From NCBI GenBank assembly GCA_018061005.1, contig JAGOVA010000024.1, positions 1-40,006 on the forward strand: a DNA stretch of 40,006 bases. Reading direction: 5' to 3'. The stretch is from Sterolibacterium sp. GTDB taxonomy: Bacteria; Pseudomonadota; Gammaproteobacteria; Burkholderiales; Rhodocyclaceae. The position numbers and the translations under genes are program-made. The number at the start of each line of letters is the position of its first letter. The stretch's first letter is position 1. This document shows, piece by piece, positions 24,685-33,776 of the stretch. Below the pieces are notes generated by a model. It did not search any database, had not been told where the DNA came from, and was given only the letters and a program-made list of their open reading frames with translations.

Positions 24685-27242
24685 ACATGGAGAGGACGCC
24701 GGTTTCGGTTATCCGGGTACATCGTCGCGATGCCACGCAAAGGGTGACGTTGCTGCTGGATGGTCAGCAGGTGAGCGTGCAGGCGGGCGCGTCGCTCTTG
24801 CAGGTGGCGCAAGCGGCAGGTATTTACTTGCCGGCCTTGTGCGCGCATCCCGATCTGCCGTCGTCTGGTACGCCGCAGGGCAGCGCGGGTTGCGGGCTGT
24901 GCCTGGTGGCGGTGGATGGCATGAGCGGCCTGCAGCGTGCCTGCGGCGTGATGGCCACGGCGGGGCTGCGTGTCACGACCCATTCCGCAGCGATTCAGCA
25001 GGCGCGGCAGGATGCCCTGGCGAGGGTGCTTGAACAGCATCCCCACGTCTGCCTGACCTGCCCGCAGCGCGATGGCTGCAGCCGGGTGATGTGCTGTTTC
25101 AATAATGCCGTCGAGGAGCGTTGCTGCTCGATCATGAGTCACTGCGAGCTACGCAAGGTGGCGGATTACCTCATTATTCCTGCCACAACAGCGGAATACG
25201 ATCCGCAGAAGAACCGTTTGCCGGTGGTGAAGTACGAGCCGTTTTACGACCGCGATTACAACCTGTGTATCGATTGCCGCCGCTGTCTGGTGGCCTGCAA
25301 CGAGGTGCGCGGTGTCGGTTGTCTGGAAGTGAAGAACACGAATGGCCGAACCTGGGTCGGGCCGATCGCCGATACATTGATGGCATCGGGCTGCAAGTTT
25401 TGCAATGCCTGTGTCGAGGTTTGCCCGACGGGAGCCTTGCTCGACCGCACGCAGAGCGCGGTGCAGCAGCGGGCGGCGGTTGCGCCGTGCACCACGGCTT
25501 GTCCGGCAGGCATCGACGTGCCACGTTATGTCCAACTGGCCGGGCTGGGGCGTTTTGCCGAGGCGAATGCGCTGGTACGCGAGAAGCTGCCGTTTCCCGG
25601 TATTCTCGGGCGCGCCTGCTATGCGCCGTGTGAAAGTGATTGCCGACGTGGAAATCTGGACGATCCGTTGTCGATCCGCAGCCTCAAACGGATCGCTGCC
25701 GAGCACGATGACGGCCAGTGGCGCGTCCTGCAACGACGTGATGTGCCCACAGGAAGGCGCGTGGCCGTGATCGGCGCGGGACCGGCGGGGCTGACGGCCG
25801 CGTTTTACCTGGCCAAGAAAGGCCATGCGGTGACGGTGTTTGAGGCCTTGCCCGATGCGGGCGGCATGGCGCGTTATGGCATCCCGGCTTATCGTTTGCC
25901 GCGCCAGGTCATTGATGATGAAGTGGCGGAGGTAGCGGCACTCGGCGTCGAGTTCCGTTTCAATACGCGCATCGAAGATGTGGCGACGTTGACGCAACAG
26001 CCGCAGGGTTTTGATGCGGTATTGGTGGCGATCGGCGCGCAGCAGGCCAAGCCACTGGATGTGTCGATGCCGGGAGGCGAACCCGACAAGATGCTGCCGG
26101 GGGTGCGCGATGGTCTTGGTTTCTTGCGCGATGTGGCGCTGGGGCAGTTGCAGGAGGTTCCGCCTCGGGTGACGGTGGTCGGCGGGGGCGATGTGGCCTG
26201 CGATGTCGCCCGCAGCGCGCTGCGTCTGGGCGGGCGGCAGGTCGAACTGGTTTATCGCCGCACCGAGGCGGAAATGTCGGCGCATGTCAGCGAGGTGGCG
26301 GCGAGTCTGCAGGAAGGCGTGACTGCCCATTTTCAGCAGGTCCCTACGCAGATCAAGGCGTGGTGCGGTTCTCCGAAGGATGCGGGGCGTGAAGCGGCCT
26401 TGCAGGTGACCTGGAACCGCACCCGCCTGAGCAAGCCCGATGCCTTGGGTCGTCGTCATCTGGAATGTGACCCGGCGGGCGAGACAACACAGCTCGTCGA
26501 TCTTGTCATTGCCGCCGTGGGGCAGCAGGTTGCAGCGATCGGCGGTGTCGTCAGTCACGACGTAGGGCGCATCGTCGTGGATGCGATGGCGTGGACAGGG
26601 CATGCGCGTATTTTTGCCGGTGGCGATGCGGTACTTGGTTCCGCCACCTTGATCGATGCCGTGGCGCAGGGACGGCAGGCGGCCGCCGGGATCGACCGTT
26701 TTCTCGGCGGAGATGGCGATATCGAGGAAACCCTGCTCAATGAGGAGGAAAGGCGCTGGCAGACCGATCCTCACATCGGCCGTGAGGCGGATTTCAATCG
26801 TCGTCGCGCCATTTATCCTGCGCGCCAGCATGCGACAGACTGGCGTGAGCTTGAGTCGTGCTACACACACGCGCAGGCGACGGCAGAGGGCTTGCGTTGC
26901 CTCAAATGCAACCTTATGCACGCCATGGATGAAGCACTGTTACCGCCAGAATCCTGGCGCACGCTGGATGCCGTGGCGGTCCATGTCGTGGCTGCCGAAG
27001 CGGGGGTCTATTTCATTCACGATGCCAGCAAGCAGGTGCTGGCCATCAAAGGGGTACCTGATCTGCGCGCAGCCTTGATCGACGTGCTCGATCAGGTGGG
27101 CGCAGAGGCAGCGTATTTTTTTACGGTAGAACCATCTCACTACTACAGCCAGCGCGAAAGCGAATTGTTGCAGGCGTATAGCGAACAACAGGGTCGCTTG
27201 CCGTCGGGTGTCGGAGAGGATGCGCTGGATGATTTGTATTGA
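24681..27242 (+). CDS. bzdV: Multidomain iron-sulfur flavoprotein, BzdV-like NAD(P)H:ferredoxin oxidoreductase
   Basis: This 853-residue fusion probably moves electrons between NADPH and the ferredoxin feeding benzoyl-CoA reductase. Domain order: a NuoG-like [2Fe-2S] domain (Cys54, 71, 74, 88); a Cys/His-rich stretch 119-155; an 8Fe ferredoxin domain (Cys196, 199, 202, 206 and Cys238, 241, 244, 248); a GltD-type oxidoreductase from about 262 with an N-terminal Cys cluster, FAD motif GAGPAG (365-370) and NADPH motif VVGGGDVACD (499-508). A further CxxC sits at 740-743. The last 80 residues (774-842) resemble a GIY-YIG fold with a replaced active site. Similar FeS-GltD fusions occur in electron-bifurcating and formate dehydrogenase systems. 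Neighbour overlaps of 4 bp place it firmly in this operon. Confidence 0.8.
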   Translation: MNMERTPVSVIRVHRRDATQRVTLLLDGQQVSVQAGASLLQVAQAAGIYLPALCAHPDLPSSGTPQGSAGCGLCLVAVDGMSGLQRACGVMATAGLRVTTHSAAIQQARQDALARVLEQHPHVCLTCPQRDGCSRVMCCFNNAVEERCCSIMSHCELRKVADYLIIPATTAEYDPQKNRLPVVKYEPFYDRDYNLCIDCRRCLVACNEVRGVGCLEVKNTNGRTWVGPIADTLMASGCKFCNACVEVCPTGALLDRTQSAVQQRAAVAPCTTACPAGIDVPRYVQLAGLGRFAEANALVREKLPFPGILGRACYAPCESDCRRGNLDDPLSIRSLKRIAAEHDDGQWRVLQRRDVPTGRRVAVIGAGPAGLTAAFYLAKKGHAVTVFEALPDAGGMARYGIPAYRLPRQVIDDEVAEVAALGVEFRFNTRIEDVATLTQQPQGFDAVLVAIGAQQAKPLDVSMPGGEPDKMLPGVRDGLGFLRDVALGQLQEVPPRVTVVGGGDVACDVARSALRLGGRQVELVYRRTEAEMSAHVSEVAASLQEGVTAHFQQVPTQIKAWCGSPKDAGREAALQVTWNRTRLSKPDALGRRHLECDPAGETTQLVDLVIAAVGQQVAAIGGVVSHDVGRIVVDAMAWTGHARIFAGGDAVLGSATLIDAVAQGRQAAAGIDRFLGGDGDIEETLLNEEERRWQTDPHIGREADFNRRRAIYPARQHATDWRELESCYTHAQATAEGLRCLKCNLMHAMDEALLPPESWRTLDAVAVHVVAAEAGVYFIHDASKQVLAIKGVPDLRAALIDVLDQVGAEAAYFFTVEPSHYYSQRESELLQAYSEQQGRLPSGVGEDALDDLY

Positions 27243-27259
27243 AATGTTCAGAGTTTGTG

Positions 27260-28051
27260 ATGGAGCTTGCACCCATCGTGACTGATCTCACATTTGTTGA
27301 ATATGCCCTGGAGGACGGCCTGCTGACGCTGACGCTTAAGCGGCCGCCGGTCAATGTGCTCAACATGGCATTGCTGGGTGAGCTTGCGCGTGTGTTGGGC
27401 TGCGCGGCGCAGGATGCATCTGTGCGGGTGCTGTGTCTGAGCGGACAGGGCGAAAAGTTTTTTTCGGCGGGCGTGGAGGTGGCCGATCACACGTCCGGGC
27501 GAGTTGCGCAGATGTTGCCGTTGTTTCATCAGGTGGTGCGGCAGTTGCGTGATTTTCCGGTGCCTGTGCTGGCCGCGTTGAATGGTTCGGCACTCGGCGG
27601 CGGGCTGGAGCTGGCGCTGGTTTGCGACATGATCGTGGCGGTGGAGGGCGCACAGCTGGGGCAGCCGGAGATCCGCCTGGGGGTGTTTGCGCCGGTGGCG
27701 GCCATTTTGTTGCCTCGCGTGTTGCCGCCGGTGTTGGCGAACGAGATGCTGCTGGGCGGGGGGGCAATGGATGCGGCGGTGGCGTTGCGTCATGGGCTGC
27801 TGAACCGGGTGTTTCCACGCACGAGTTTCGTCAAGGATGTGGCGGCGTATCTGCAGCCCTGGCTCGCCTTGTCGCGGGCGGCGCAGGTGCATAACAAGCG
27901 GGCATTGCGCGCGGCGGAGCCTCATCTTTTCGATGCGGCGCTGGCGCAGCTGGAACGCTGCTATCTGCAGGATTTGATGGCGACGGAAGATGCGCGGGAA
28001 GGGATCAACGCCTTTCTTGAAAAGCGTGCGCCACAGTGGCGGCATCGGTGA
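27260..28051 (+). CDS. bzdW: Cyclohexa-1,5-dienecarbonyl-CoA hydratase
   Basis: A crotonase-fold enzyme of 263 residues that adds water to the dienoyl-CoA made by benzoyl-CoA reductase, yielding 6-hydroxycyclohex-1-ene-1-carbonyl-CoA. The first oxyanion-hole region KFFSAGVEVADH and the second LNGSALGGGLELALVCDMIVA are present, followed by LGQPEIRLGVFAP, where the family catalytic glutamates lie. The assignment to Dch/BzdW rather than a general enoyl-CoA hydratase rests on the adjacent dehydrogenase and hydrolase genes. The frame opens at a TTG (27239) overlapping bzdV; ATG 27260 is preferred. Confidence 0.87.
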   Translation: MELAPIVTDLTFVEYALEDGLLTLTLKRPPVNVLNMALLGELARVLGCAAQDASVRVLCLSGQGEKFFSAGVEVADHTSGRVAQMLPLFHQVVRQLRDFPVPVLAALNGSALGGGLELALVCDMIVAVEGAQLGQPEIRLGVFAPVAAILLPRVLPPVLANEMLLGGGAMDAAVALRHGLLNRVFPRTSFVKDVAAYLQPWLALSRAAQVHNKRALRAAEPHLFDAALAQLERCYLQDLMATEDAREGINAFLEKRAPQWRHR

Positions 28052-28053
28052 GC

Positions 28054-29130
28054 ATGCGGACGATAGCAGCCTGGCAGATGGTGGCCGCCGGGGAGCTGCG
28101 CCGCGTCAGTTTGCCGCTGCCCGTGCTGGCGGCAGGCGAGGTGCTGGTCGAGGTGCATGGCTGCGGGGTGTGCCATACCGACTTGTCTTATTTTTATGAC
28201 GGTGTACCCACCTTGCAAAAGCCGCCACTGACACTGGGACATGAAATCTCCGGCATCGTGGTGGCCGCTGCCGAAAGCGATTCGCCCCTGCTTGGGCGAG
28301 CGGTCATCGTGCCGGCGGTGTTGCCGTGTCATGTTTGCGAAATCTGTCGCATGGGGCGACCCAATCGTTGCCTGCAGCAGAAGATGCCGGGCAATTCGCT
28401 GGGGATTTATGGCGGTTTTGCCAGCCATATTCCCGTGCCGGGGCGTGATCTGTGCCGGGTTCCCGAGGTGCCTGGCGGCGGCTTGACGCTGGCGCATCTG
28501 GCGGTGGTGGCGGATGCGGTCACGACCCCGTATCAGGCCGCGCAACGGGCGGCTGTGACGACGGGCGACCGGGTCGTCGTGATCGGTGCGGGCGGTGGCG
28601 TGGGGGGTTACATGACGCAGATGGCGAAAGCGTTGGGTGCTGCCGTGGTGGTGGGGATTGATCTTCATGCGGGCCGTCTGGCGGCTTTGCAGGATTACGG
28701 GCTGGATCATGCCATCCCTGCGGCAGGCATGAGTCCGCCGCAGATCCGGGCGGCCTTCAAAGAGATCTCCGCATCCCATCATCGTTCCCGGCAGATGGGC
28801 TGGAAAATTTTTGAATGCAGCGGCAGCCAGGCTGGGCAGGCGTTGGCCATGGAGTTGCTGTCTTTCGTCGGTAAACTGGTGGTGGTGGGCTATGGCAGGC
28901 ACACGCTGCCGTTCAACCTCTCGCGGCTGATGGCATTCGATGCCGAGATTATCGGTAGCTGGGGCTGCGCGCCGGCGGCGTATCCCACGGTGTTGCAGAT
29001 GTGTCTGGACGGTCGTATTGCGTTGATGCCGTTCGTCGATCTGCAGCCGATGCGCCACATTCATGAGGTTTTTGCCGATGCCCACGCAGGCAAACTCATG
29101 CGTCGTGTGGTGCTGACCCCGGATTTCTGA
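28054..29130 (+). CDS. bzdX: 6-hydroxycyclohex-1-ene-1-carbonyl-CoA dehydrogenase
   Basis: A zinc-dependent medium-chain alcohol dehydrogenase of 358 residues that oxidises the hydroxyl product of BzdW to 6-oxocyclohex-1-ene-1-carbonyl-CoA with NAD. Catalytic zinc ligands are Cys37 (GCGVCHTD) and His63-Glu64 (LGHE). The structural zinc site is Cys92, 95, 98 and 106. The NAD-binding motif VVVIGAGGGVGGYMTQ lies near residue 175. The ATG at 28054 begins 2 bp after the bzdW stop. The MSFDAEIIGSWG-like segment near the end matches Had enzymes in general layout. Confidence 0.88.
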   Translation: MRTIAAWQMVAAGELRRVSLPLPVLAAGEVLVEVHGCGVCHTDLSYFYDGVPTLQKPPLTLGHEISGIVVAAAESDSPLLGRAVIVPAVLPCHVCEICRMGRPNRCLQQKMPGNSLGIYGGFASHIPVPGRDLCRVPEVPGGGLTLAHLAVVADAVTTPYQAAQRAAVTTGDRVVVIGAGGGVGGYMTQMAKALGAAVVVGIDLHAGRLAALQDYGLDHAIPAAGMSPPQIRAAFKEISASHHRSRQMGWKIFECSGSQAGQALAMELLSFVGKLVVVGYGRHTLPFNLSRLMAFDAEIIGSWGCAPAAYPTVLQMCLDGRIALMPFVDLQPMRHIHEVFADAHAGKLMRRVVLTPDF

Positions 29131-29160
29131 ACGTCTTTTCATTTTCCCCAAGGAATTTTC

Positions 29161-30297
29161 ATGTCCCTCGACTGGCTGCCTCGCGACAACGTATTGAAGA
29201 ATCACGCCCTGTTTGGCGACGAACATGTGTCTCATGCCGCGCCGGGGGTGATATTCGAGAAACGCCCGCTGCTCGATGCCGCAGGGCAGGCCGTGGATGG
29301 GCTGTATTCGGCCTGGGTCTGGCTCAATAATCCGGCGCAACACAATGCCTATACCACTGAGATGGTGAAAGGCGTGATTGCCGGTTTTCAGCGCGCTTCG
29401 AGCGATCGTTCGGTGGTGGCTGTGGTGTTCGCCGCCGTGGGCGACAAGGCCTGGAGCAGTGGCGGTAATACGGCGGAATACGCCGCCTATTATTCGCGGC
29501 GGCCGCATGAATATGGCGATTACATTGATCTGTTCAATCGTATGGTCGACGGTGTGCTGGAGTGTCGCAAGCCGGTGATCTGCCGCGCCACCGGGATGCG
29601 CGTGGCGGGTGGGCAGGAGATTGGCCTGGCGGCGGATCTCACGGTGTCTTCCGATCTGGCCATGTATGGTCAGGCCGGGCCACGCCATGGTTCATCGCCC
29701 GTGGGCGGTTCGACGGATTTCCTGCCGTGGTTTCTCTCCATCGAAGATGCCATCTACAACTGCGTTTCCTGCGAGTTGTGGAGTGCTTACAAGATGAAGC
29801 ACAAGGGCATGATCAGCAAGGTGTTGCCGGTACTGAAAAATGGGGATGAATGGTTGCGGAACCCGTTGGTACGCACCGATACCTGGCTGGAAGAGGGCGA
29901 GATTGTGTATGGCGAATTGATTGCCGCTGAACAGCAGGCTGCGGCGCGGGCATTGATTGCCGCGTGTACGGTGGATTTCAGCCGCATCGATGCGGAAATC
30001 CACAAGATGATCTGGAACTTCGCCAACCTGTTTCCCAACTGTCTGCAAACTTCGCTCGACAGCCTGCGGGCGAAAAAGAAGTTCTTCTGGGATGCGGCCA
30101 AACACATGAATCGCCACTGGCTACAGGCCAACATGAACAACGAAGCCTGGCTGGGCTTCAATGCCTACAACACAAAGAAACTGACCGGTCGCGATACCAT
30201 CGATTTCATCCGCCTGCGCCAGCGGCTCGCGCAGGGGGCGGCGCTGGATGAGCAGTTGATGGAAGAGGTGCTGGCGCAGCCCCAGCCCCAGCCCTAA
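29161..30297 (+). CDS. bzdY: 6-oxocyclohex-1-ene-1-carbonyl-CoA hydrolase (ring-opening)
   Basis: A 378-residue crotonase-superfamily hydrolase that hydrates and cleaves the ring to 3-hydroxypimelyl-CoA, after which beta-oxidation proceeds. Length equals known Oah/BzdY proteins. The N-terminal LPRDNVLKNHALFGDEH-like start, PAQHNAYTTEMVKG, the SSGGNTAEYAAYYSRRPHEYGDYIDLFN region and GPRHGSSPVGGSTDFLPWF are strong family marks. It is the last gene of the bzd operon, with a 30-bp gap to bzdX and AAGGAA upstream. No convincing terminator follows before the rpsP promoter. Confidence 0.93.
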   Translation: MSLDWLPRDNVLKNHALFGDEHVSHAAPGVIFEKRPLLDAAGQAVDGLYSAWVWLNNPAQHNAYTTEMVKGVIAGFQRASSDRSVVAVVFAAVGDKAWSSGGNTAEYAAYYSRRPHEYGDYIDLFNRMVDGVLECRKPVICRATGMRVAGGQEIGLAADLTVSSDLAMYGQAGPRHGSSPVGGSTDFLPWFLSIEDAIYNCVSCELWSAYKMKHKGMISKVLPVLKNGDEWLRNPLVRTDTWLEEGEIVYGELIAAEQQAAARALIAACTVDFSRIDAEIHKMIWNFANLFPNCLQTSLDSLRAKKKFFWDAAKHMNRHWLQANMNNEAWLGFNAYNTKKLTGRDTIDFIRLRQRLAQGAALDEQLMEEVLAQPQPQP

Positions 30298-30392
30298 GCT
30301 ACACGCCTACATCCCCATCCGAAAGCTTGAGGGTTAGACAGCTGGAAGGCTGGAATATCAATGCCTGCTGCTCTGTACCGTGCGGATGTCGA

Positions 30393-30421
30393 TTGATTTG
30401 TTTCGGCTTTCCGGGTATATT
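30393..30421 (+). promoter_or_regulatory. Sigma-70 promoter of the rpsP operon
   Basis: TTGATT (30393-30398) and TATATT (30416-30421) are spaced by 17 bp, 37 bp before the rpsP start codon. Confidence 0.6.
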
Positions 30422-30458
30422 GCGGCGTTTTTCCGTCCCGCTTTATTAAGGAATTCAC

Positions 30459-30719
30459 ATGGTTGTCATCCGTCTTGCCCGTAGCGGCGCCAAGAAGCGC
30501 CCGTTCTTCAACATGGTTGTGACCGATTCGCGCAATCGTCGCGATGGTCGCTTCATCGAGCGCATTGGTTTTTACAACCCGAAGGCCGCCGAGAGCGAGC
30601 AGGGTCTGCGTGTGGATGCCCAGCGTCTTTCTTACTGGCAGAGCCAGGGCGCGCAAATGTCGCCGACGGTTGCCCGTCTGGTGAAGCAGAACAACGCTAC
30701 GGCACCGGCAGCAGCCTGA
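30459..30719 (+). CDS. rpsP: Ribosomal protein bS16
   Basis: An 86-residue bS16 with the invariant start [17 protein letters not shown] and the IERIGFYNP block. It is a component of the 30S subunit and binds early in 16S rRNA assembly. AAGGAA lies upstream of the ATG. It heads the conserved rpsP-rimM-trmD-rplS operon. Confidence 0.98.
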   Translation: MVVIRLARSGAKKRPFFNMVVTDSRNRRDGRFIERIGFYNPKAAESEQGLRVDAQRLSYWQSQGAQMSPTVARLVKQNNATAPAAA

Positions 30720-30768
30720 ATTTCTTCTGTTCATCGACAGGATGTCGATGTGGGCGTGCGCTCCTGCG

Positions 30769-31296
30769 ATGGAATCGGTTGAAAAGATAGAAATGGTTAT
30801 ATTGGGTCGGGTCACCGGCTCTTATAGCCTGCATGGCTGGGTCAAGGTTCATTTGTTTGGCGATGATGCGGCTGCACTGGGCGATATGCCCCAGTGGTGG
30901 CTGGCAGCGGATGCTGAAAATGGCCCTTGGGCAGCCTATGCGTTGCATCAGTTCAAGCCGCACGGCAAGAGCCTGATCGCCAAATTCGATCAGGTAGCTG
31001 ATCGTAATGCGTCTGAAGCCATTGATGGTTTTTATATTGCGGCGCCGCGTAGCGCGCTGCCCAAAACAGCCGGCAACGAATATTACTGGGCTGACCTGAA
31101 AGGCTTGACCGTCAGGAATATCCAGGGTGACGTGCTGGGGCAGATCACGGATCTCATGACCAGTGGCGCACATGACGTGCTGTGTGTCCGGGATGCGGCG
31201 GGGCAAGAGCGTTTGCTTCCGTTTGTCGGTCATGTGGTCAAACAGGTGGATGCCGAAAATCGTGAAGTGCGGGTTGAGTGGGGCGTGGACTGGTGA
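30769..31296 (+). CDS. rimM: Ribosome maturation factor RimM
   Basis: RimM (about 175 residues) binds S19 and helps mature the head of the 30S subunit. The N-terminal RimM domain reads VILGRVTGSYSLHGWVKVHLF. A C-terminal PRC-barrel covers about 105-175 (YYWADLKGLTVRN, LLPFVGHVVKQVD, EVRVEWG). The start is uncertain: ATG 30769 and ATG 30793 are both possible, and betaproteobacterial RimM proteins often carry a short N-terminal extension, which favours 30769. Confidence 0.93.
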   Translation: MESVEKIEMVILGRVTGSYSLHGWVKVHLFGDDAAALGDMPQWWLAADAENGPWAAYALHQFKPHGKSLIAKFDQVADRNASEAIDGFYIAAPRSALPKTAGNEYYWADLKGLTVRNIQGDVLGQITDLMTSGAHDVLCVRDAAGQERLLPFVGHVVKQVDAENREVRVEWGVDW

Positions 31297-31381
31297 ACTC
31301 ACCGGTGCTACATCCCTGCCTGGCTGCATGTCGGCGTGAGAATTTGGGCGATGTTCGGAGCGGGGTTCGGAGCGGCATTTC

Positions 31382-32152
31382 GTGAGCCTGGATTTCGACA
31401 TCGTCAGCTTGTTCCCCGAAATGTTTGCCGCCTTGACGCAGTCCGGGATTACCCGGCGCGCCCTGGAACAGGGGTTGTGGCAGGCGCACTTCTGGAATCC
31501 GCGCGACTTTACGGAAGACAACTACCGGCGTGTGGATGACCGCCCCTATGGCGGCGGCCCAGGGATGGTCATGTTGCCGCAGCCGCTGGAAAAGACGATT
31601 GCTGCGGCCAGGCAACGTCGCGTAGCGGCTGGCGACACAGCGGTGAAGGTCATTTATTTTTCGCCACAGGGACGGCCATTGACGCATGAACGTGTGCTGG
31701 AAATGGCGCAAAGCCAGGGAGCCATACTGCTTTGCGGGCGTTATGAAGGGATCGACGAGCGGTTGATTGCCCGTTGTGTTGACGAGGAAATCTCGCTGGG
31801 TGATTTCGTACTGTCCGGCGGCGAAATTCCTGCGCTGGCCTTGATGGATGCCGCAATCCGGCAGTTGCCGGGTGCGTTGAACGATGCCTGTTCCGCACAG
31901 GAAGATTCTTTCGTCGCAGGCTTGCTCGATTGTCCGCATTACACGCGCCCTGAAGTCTACGAAGGCATACCGGTGCCGGAGGTACTGCTTTCGGGAAATC
32001 ACGAGAAAATCCGTCGCTGGCGGCTCAAGGAAGCCTTGGGGCGTACCCGGCAACGTCGTCCTGATTTGTTGGTCGGGCGCGATCTGACGCGCGAAGAGCG
32101 CGTGTTGCTCGAAGAGTTGCAGAATTCCAGCCGGCTTCCTTGGAAGGCGTGA
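31382..32152 (+). CDS. trmD: tRNA (guanine-N1-)-methyltransferase
   Basis: TrmD methylates G37 next to the anticodon and prevents +1 frameshifting. The 256-residue protein has [11 protein letters not shown] at the N-terminus, [11 protein letters not shown] near 54, and the SPOUT knot segments [14 protein letters not shown] and [21 protein letters not shown]. The start codon is GTG at 31382. The 85-bp gap from rimM contains a duplicated GTTCGGAGCGG, the second copy of which lies near the ribosome site. Confidence 0.96.
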   Translation: MSLDFDIVSLFPEMFAALTQSGITRRALEQGLWQAHFWNPRDFTEDNYRRVDDRPYGGGPGMVMLPQPLEKTIAAARQRRVAAGDTAVKVIYFSPQGRPLTHERVLEMAQSQGAILLCGRYEGIDERLIARCVDEEISLGDFVLSGGEIPALALMDAAIRQLPGALNDACSAQEDSFVAGLLDCPHYTRPEVYEGIPVPEVLLSGNHEKIRRWRLKEALGRTRQRRPDLLVGRDLTREERVLLEELQNSSRLPWKA

Positions 32153-32274
32153 TAGAATAAGCGGTTGTAGTCTGGTATCAAAAAAAGCGCGCGCACCAGT
32201 TTTTAACTGCATCAAGCAAACTGCTCTACGCGAACGGCCTCAGGCCATTGTTTAATGTAATGGAGTCCTCTTTC

Positions 32275-32655
32275 ATGAATCTGATCGCACAACTCGAAGC
32301 TGAAGAAATCGCCCGTCTGGGCAAAACCATCCCCGAATTCGCACCGGGCGACACCGTCGTCGTGCAGGTGAAGGTCAAGGAAGGTACGCGTGAGCGTACC
32401 CAGGCCTATGAAGGCGTGGTGATTGCCAAGCGTAATCGTGGCCTCAACTCCAGCTTCATCGTTCGCAAAATCTCCGCCGGTGAAGGCGTCGAGCGTACTT
32501 TCCAGACCTATTCGCCGCTCATCAGCGATATCGAAGTCAAGCGCCGTGGTGCGGTACGTCGCGCCAAGCTGTATTACCTGCGCGAGCGTTCGGGCAAGTC
32601 GGCACGTATCAAGGAAAAGCTGGTCAGCCGCAACAAGGCAGCAGTCGCCGGTTAA
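32275..32655 (+). CDS. rplS: Ribosomal protein bL19
   Basis: A 126-residue bL19 located at the 30S-50S interface. The [22 protein letters not shown] start, [30 protein letters not shown] and the [17 protein letters not shown] end are diagnostic. ATG 32275 with GGAG 9 bp upstream is preferred over ATG 32260. It is the last gene of the rpsP operon. Confidence 0.97.
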   Translation: MNLIAQLEAEEIARLGKTIPEFAPGDTVVVQVKVKEGTRERTQAYEGVVIAKRNRGLNSSFIVRKISAGEGVERTFQTYSPLISDIEVKRRGAVRRAKLYYLRERSGKSARIKEKLVSRNKAAVAG

Positions 32656-32681
32656 AGCGATCCGCGTTAGCCTGTCAAAAC

Positions 32682-32712
32682 AAAAAACGGAGCCGCAAGG
32701 CTCCGTTTTTGT
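32682..32712. terminator. Bidirectional terminator between rplS and folE2
   Basis: Stem ACGGAGCC / GGCTCCGT closed by a GCAA tetraloop, with an A-run on the left and a T5 run on the right. It lies between convergent rplS and folE2. Confidence 0.9.
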
Positions 32713-32754
32713 TTGATGTTGTTATTTGTTGATGCGTTGATACGTTGAACAGGG

Positions 32755-33567
32755 TCAGGTGTTCCGTTTGTCTTTTTCAATCAGCGCGTAGGCCGAGTGG
32801 TTGTGGATGGATTCAAAGTTTTCTGATTCAACGATGTAAGCATCGACGCGGGTTTCCGCATTCAGTACCCCGGCCACATCGCGCACCATGTCTTCGACAA
32901 ACTTCGGGTTATCGTAGGCACGCTCGGTGACATACTTTTCGTCAGGCCGCTTGAGCAGGGCAAACACCTCGCAGGAGGCTTGTCCTTCGGCCATCTGCAC
33001 GATTTCCTCGATCCAGACGAAAGCGTTGGTCCAAGCGGTGATGGTGACGTGCGAACGCTGGTTGTGTGCGCCACGATCGGAAATCTTCTTTGAGCAGGGG
33101 CACAGACTGGTGGCCGGAACGACCACCTTGGTGGATTGCCGGTACTGGCTGCCCGGCAGAATTTCGCCCACCAGGGTGATTTCATATTCCATCAAGCTGC
33201 GAACGCCCGAAACCGGTGCTTTTTTGTCGATGAAGTAAGGGAAACGCATTTCGATGTGGCCGGTTTCGGCCTCCAGGCGTTCAACCATGTGACGCAGCAT
33301 GGATTCGAAATTTTCGACCGAAAACTCCCGCTCGTTGGCATTGAGCAGTTCGACAAAGCGCGACATGTGCGTGCCTTTGAAGTTGTGCGGCAGGCCAACG
33401 TACATGTTGAATTCGGCGATGGTGTGCTGCATGCCACCATTTTTGTCGAGCACCTTGACGGGGTGGCGGATGCTCTTGATGCCCACCTTATTGATGGGGA
33501 TGGCGCGCGAATCGGCGCTGCCCTGGACGTCTGCAATGGCCATGATGTTGGGGTCTCTGCTGTTCAT
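32755..33567 (-). CDS. folE2: GTP cyclohydrolase FolE2 (type IB)
   Basis: FolE2 opens GTP to 7,8-dihydroneopterin triphosphate, the first step of folate and queuosine synthesis, and replaces or supplements the zinc enzyme FolE. The 270 residues contain the [12 protein letters not shown] block, the catalytic Cys region [23 protein letters not shown], and the [11 protein letters not shown] end. Start ATG 33567 matches the family ([21 protein letters not shown]-like). Some bacteria keep FolE2 for growth under zinc limitation; no Zur site was recognised in the 209-bp gap upstream. Confidence 0.94.
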   Translation of the reverse strand: MNSRDPNIMAIADVQGSADSRAIPINKVGIKSIRHPVKVLDKNGGMQHTIAEFNMYVGLPHNFKGTHMSRFVELLNANEREFSVENFESMLRHMVERLEAETGHIEMRFPYFIDKKAPVSGVRSLMEYEITLVGEILPGSQYRQSTKVVVPATSLCPCSKKISDRGAHNQRSHVTITAWTNAFVWIEEIVQMAEGQASCEVFALLKRPDEKYVTERAYDNPKFVEDMVRDVAGVLNAETRVDAYIVESENFESIHNHSAYALIEKDKRNT

Positions 33568-33776
33568 GTGATGTATTCCTGAAAAGGGAGGGGGCAGAAT
33601 CTGCATTTCCGGATCAGGAACAGTTTAACAAATCCGATCAATTTACTCAACTATTCGCATCGCGCTCAAGGGTCTGCGAATTTATTGCAACCGTTCGGGC
33701 TGAGCCTGCGGTGTTTGTCGATGCCCTTATGTTTCCAGGGAATGCCCTTCGGCAAGCGCAGGGTGCACGGATTTAA

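Noticed and set aside
25149-26921. Very long minus-strand open frame (590 codons) opposite the BzdV-like gene
   Set aside because: Composition is His/Arg/Gln-rich with no domain, and it mirrors the codon pattern of the plus-strand gene, which has clear iron-sulfur and nucleotide motifs.
27961-29688. Minus-strand open frame of 575 codons opposite bzdX and bzdY
   Set aside because: Same kind of shadow frame in GC-rich DNA; the plus strand encodes two recognisable enzymes.
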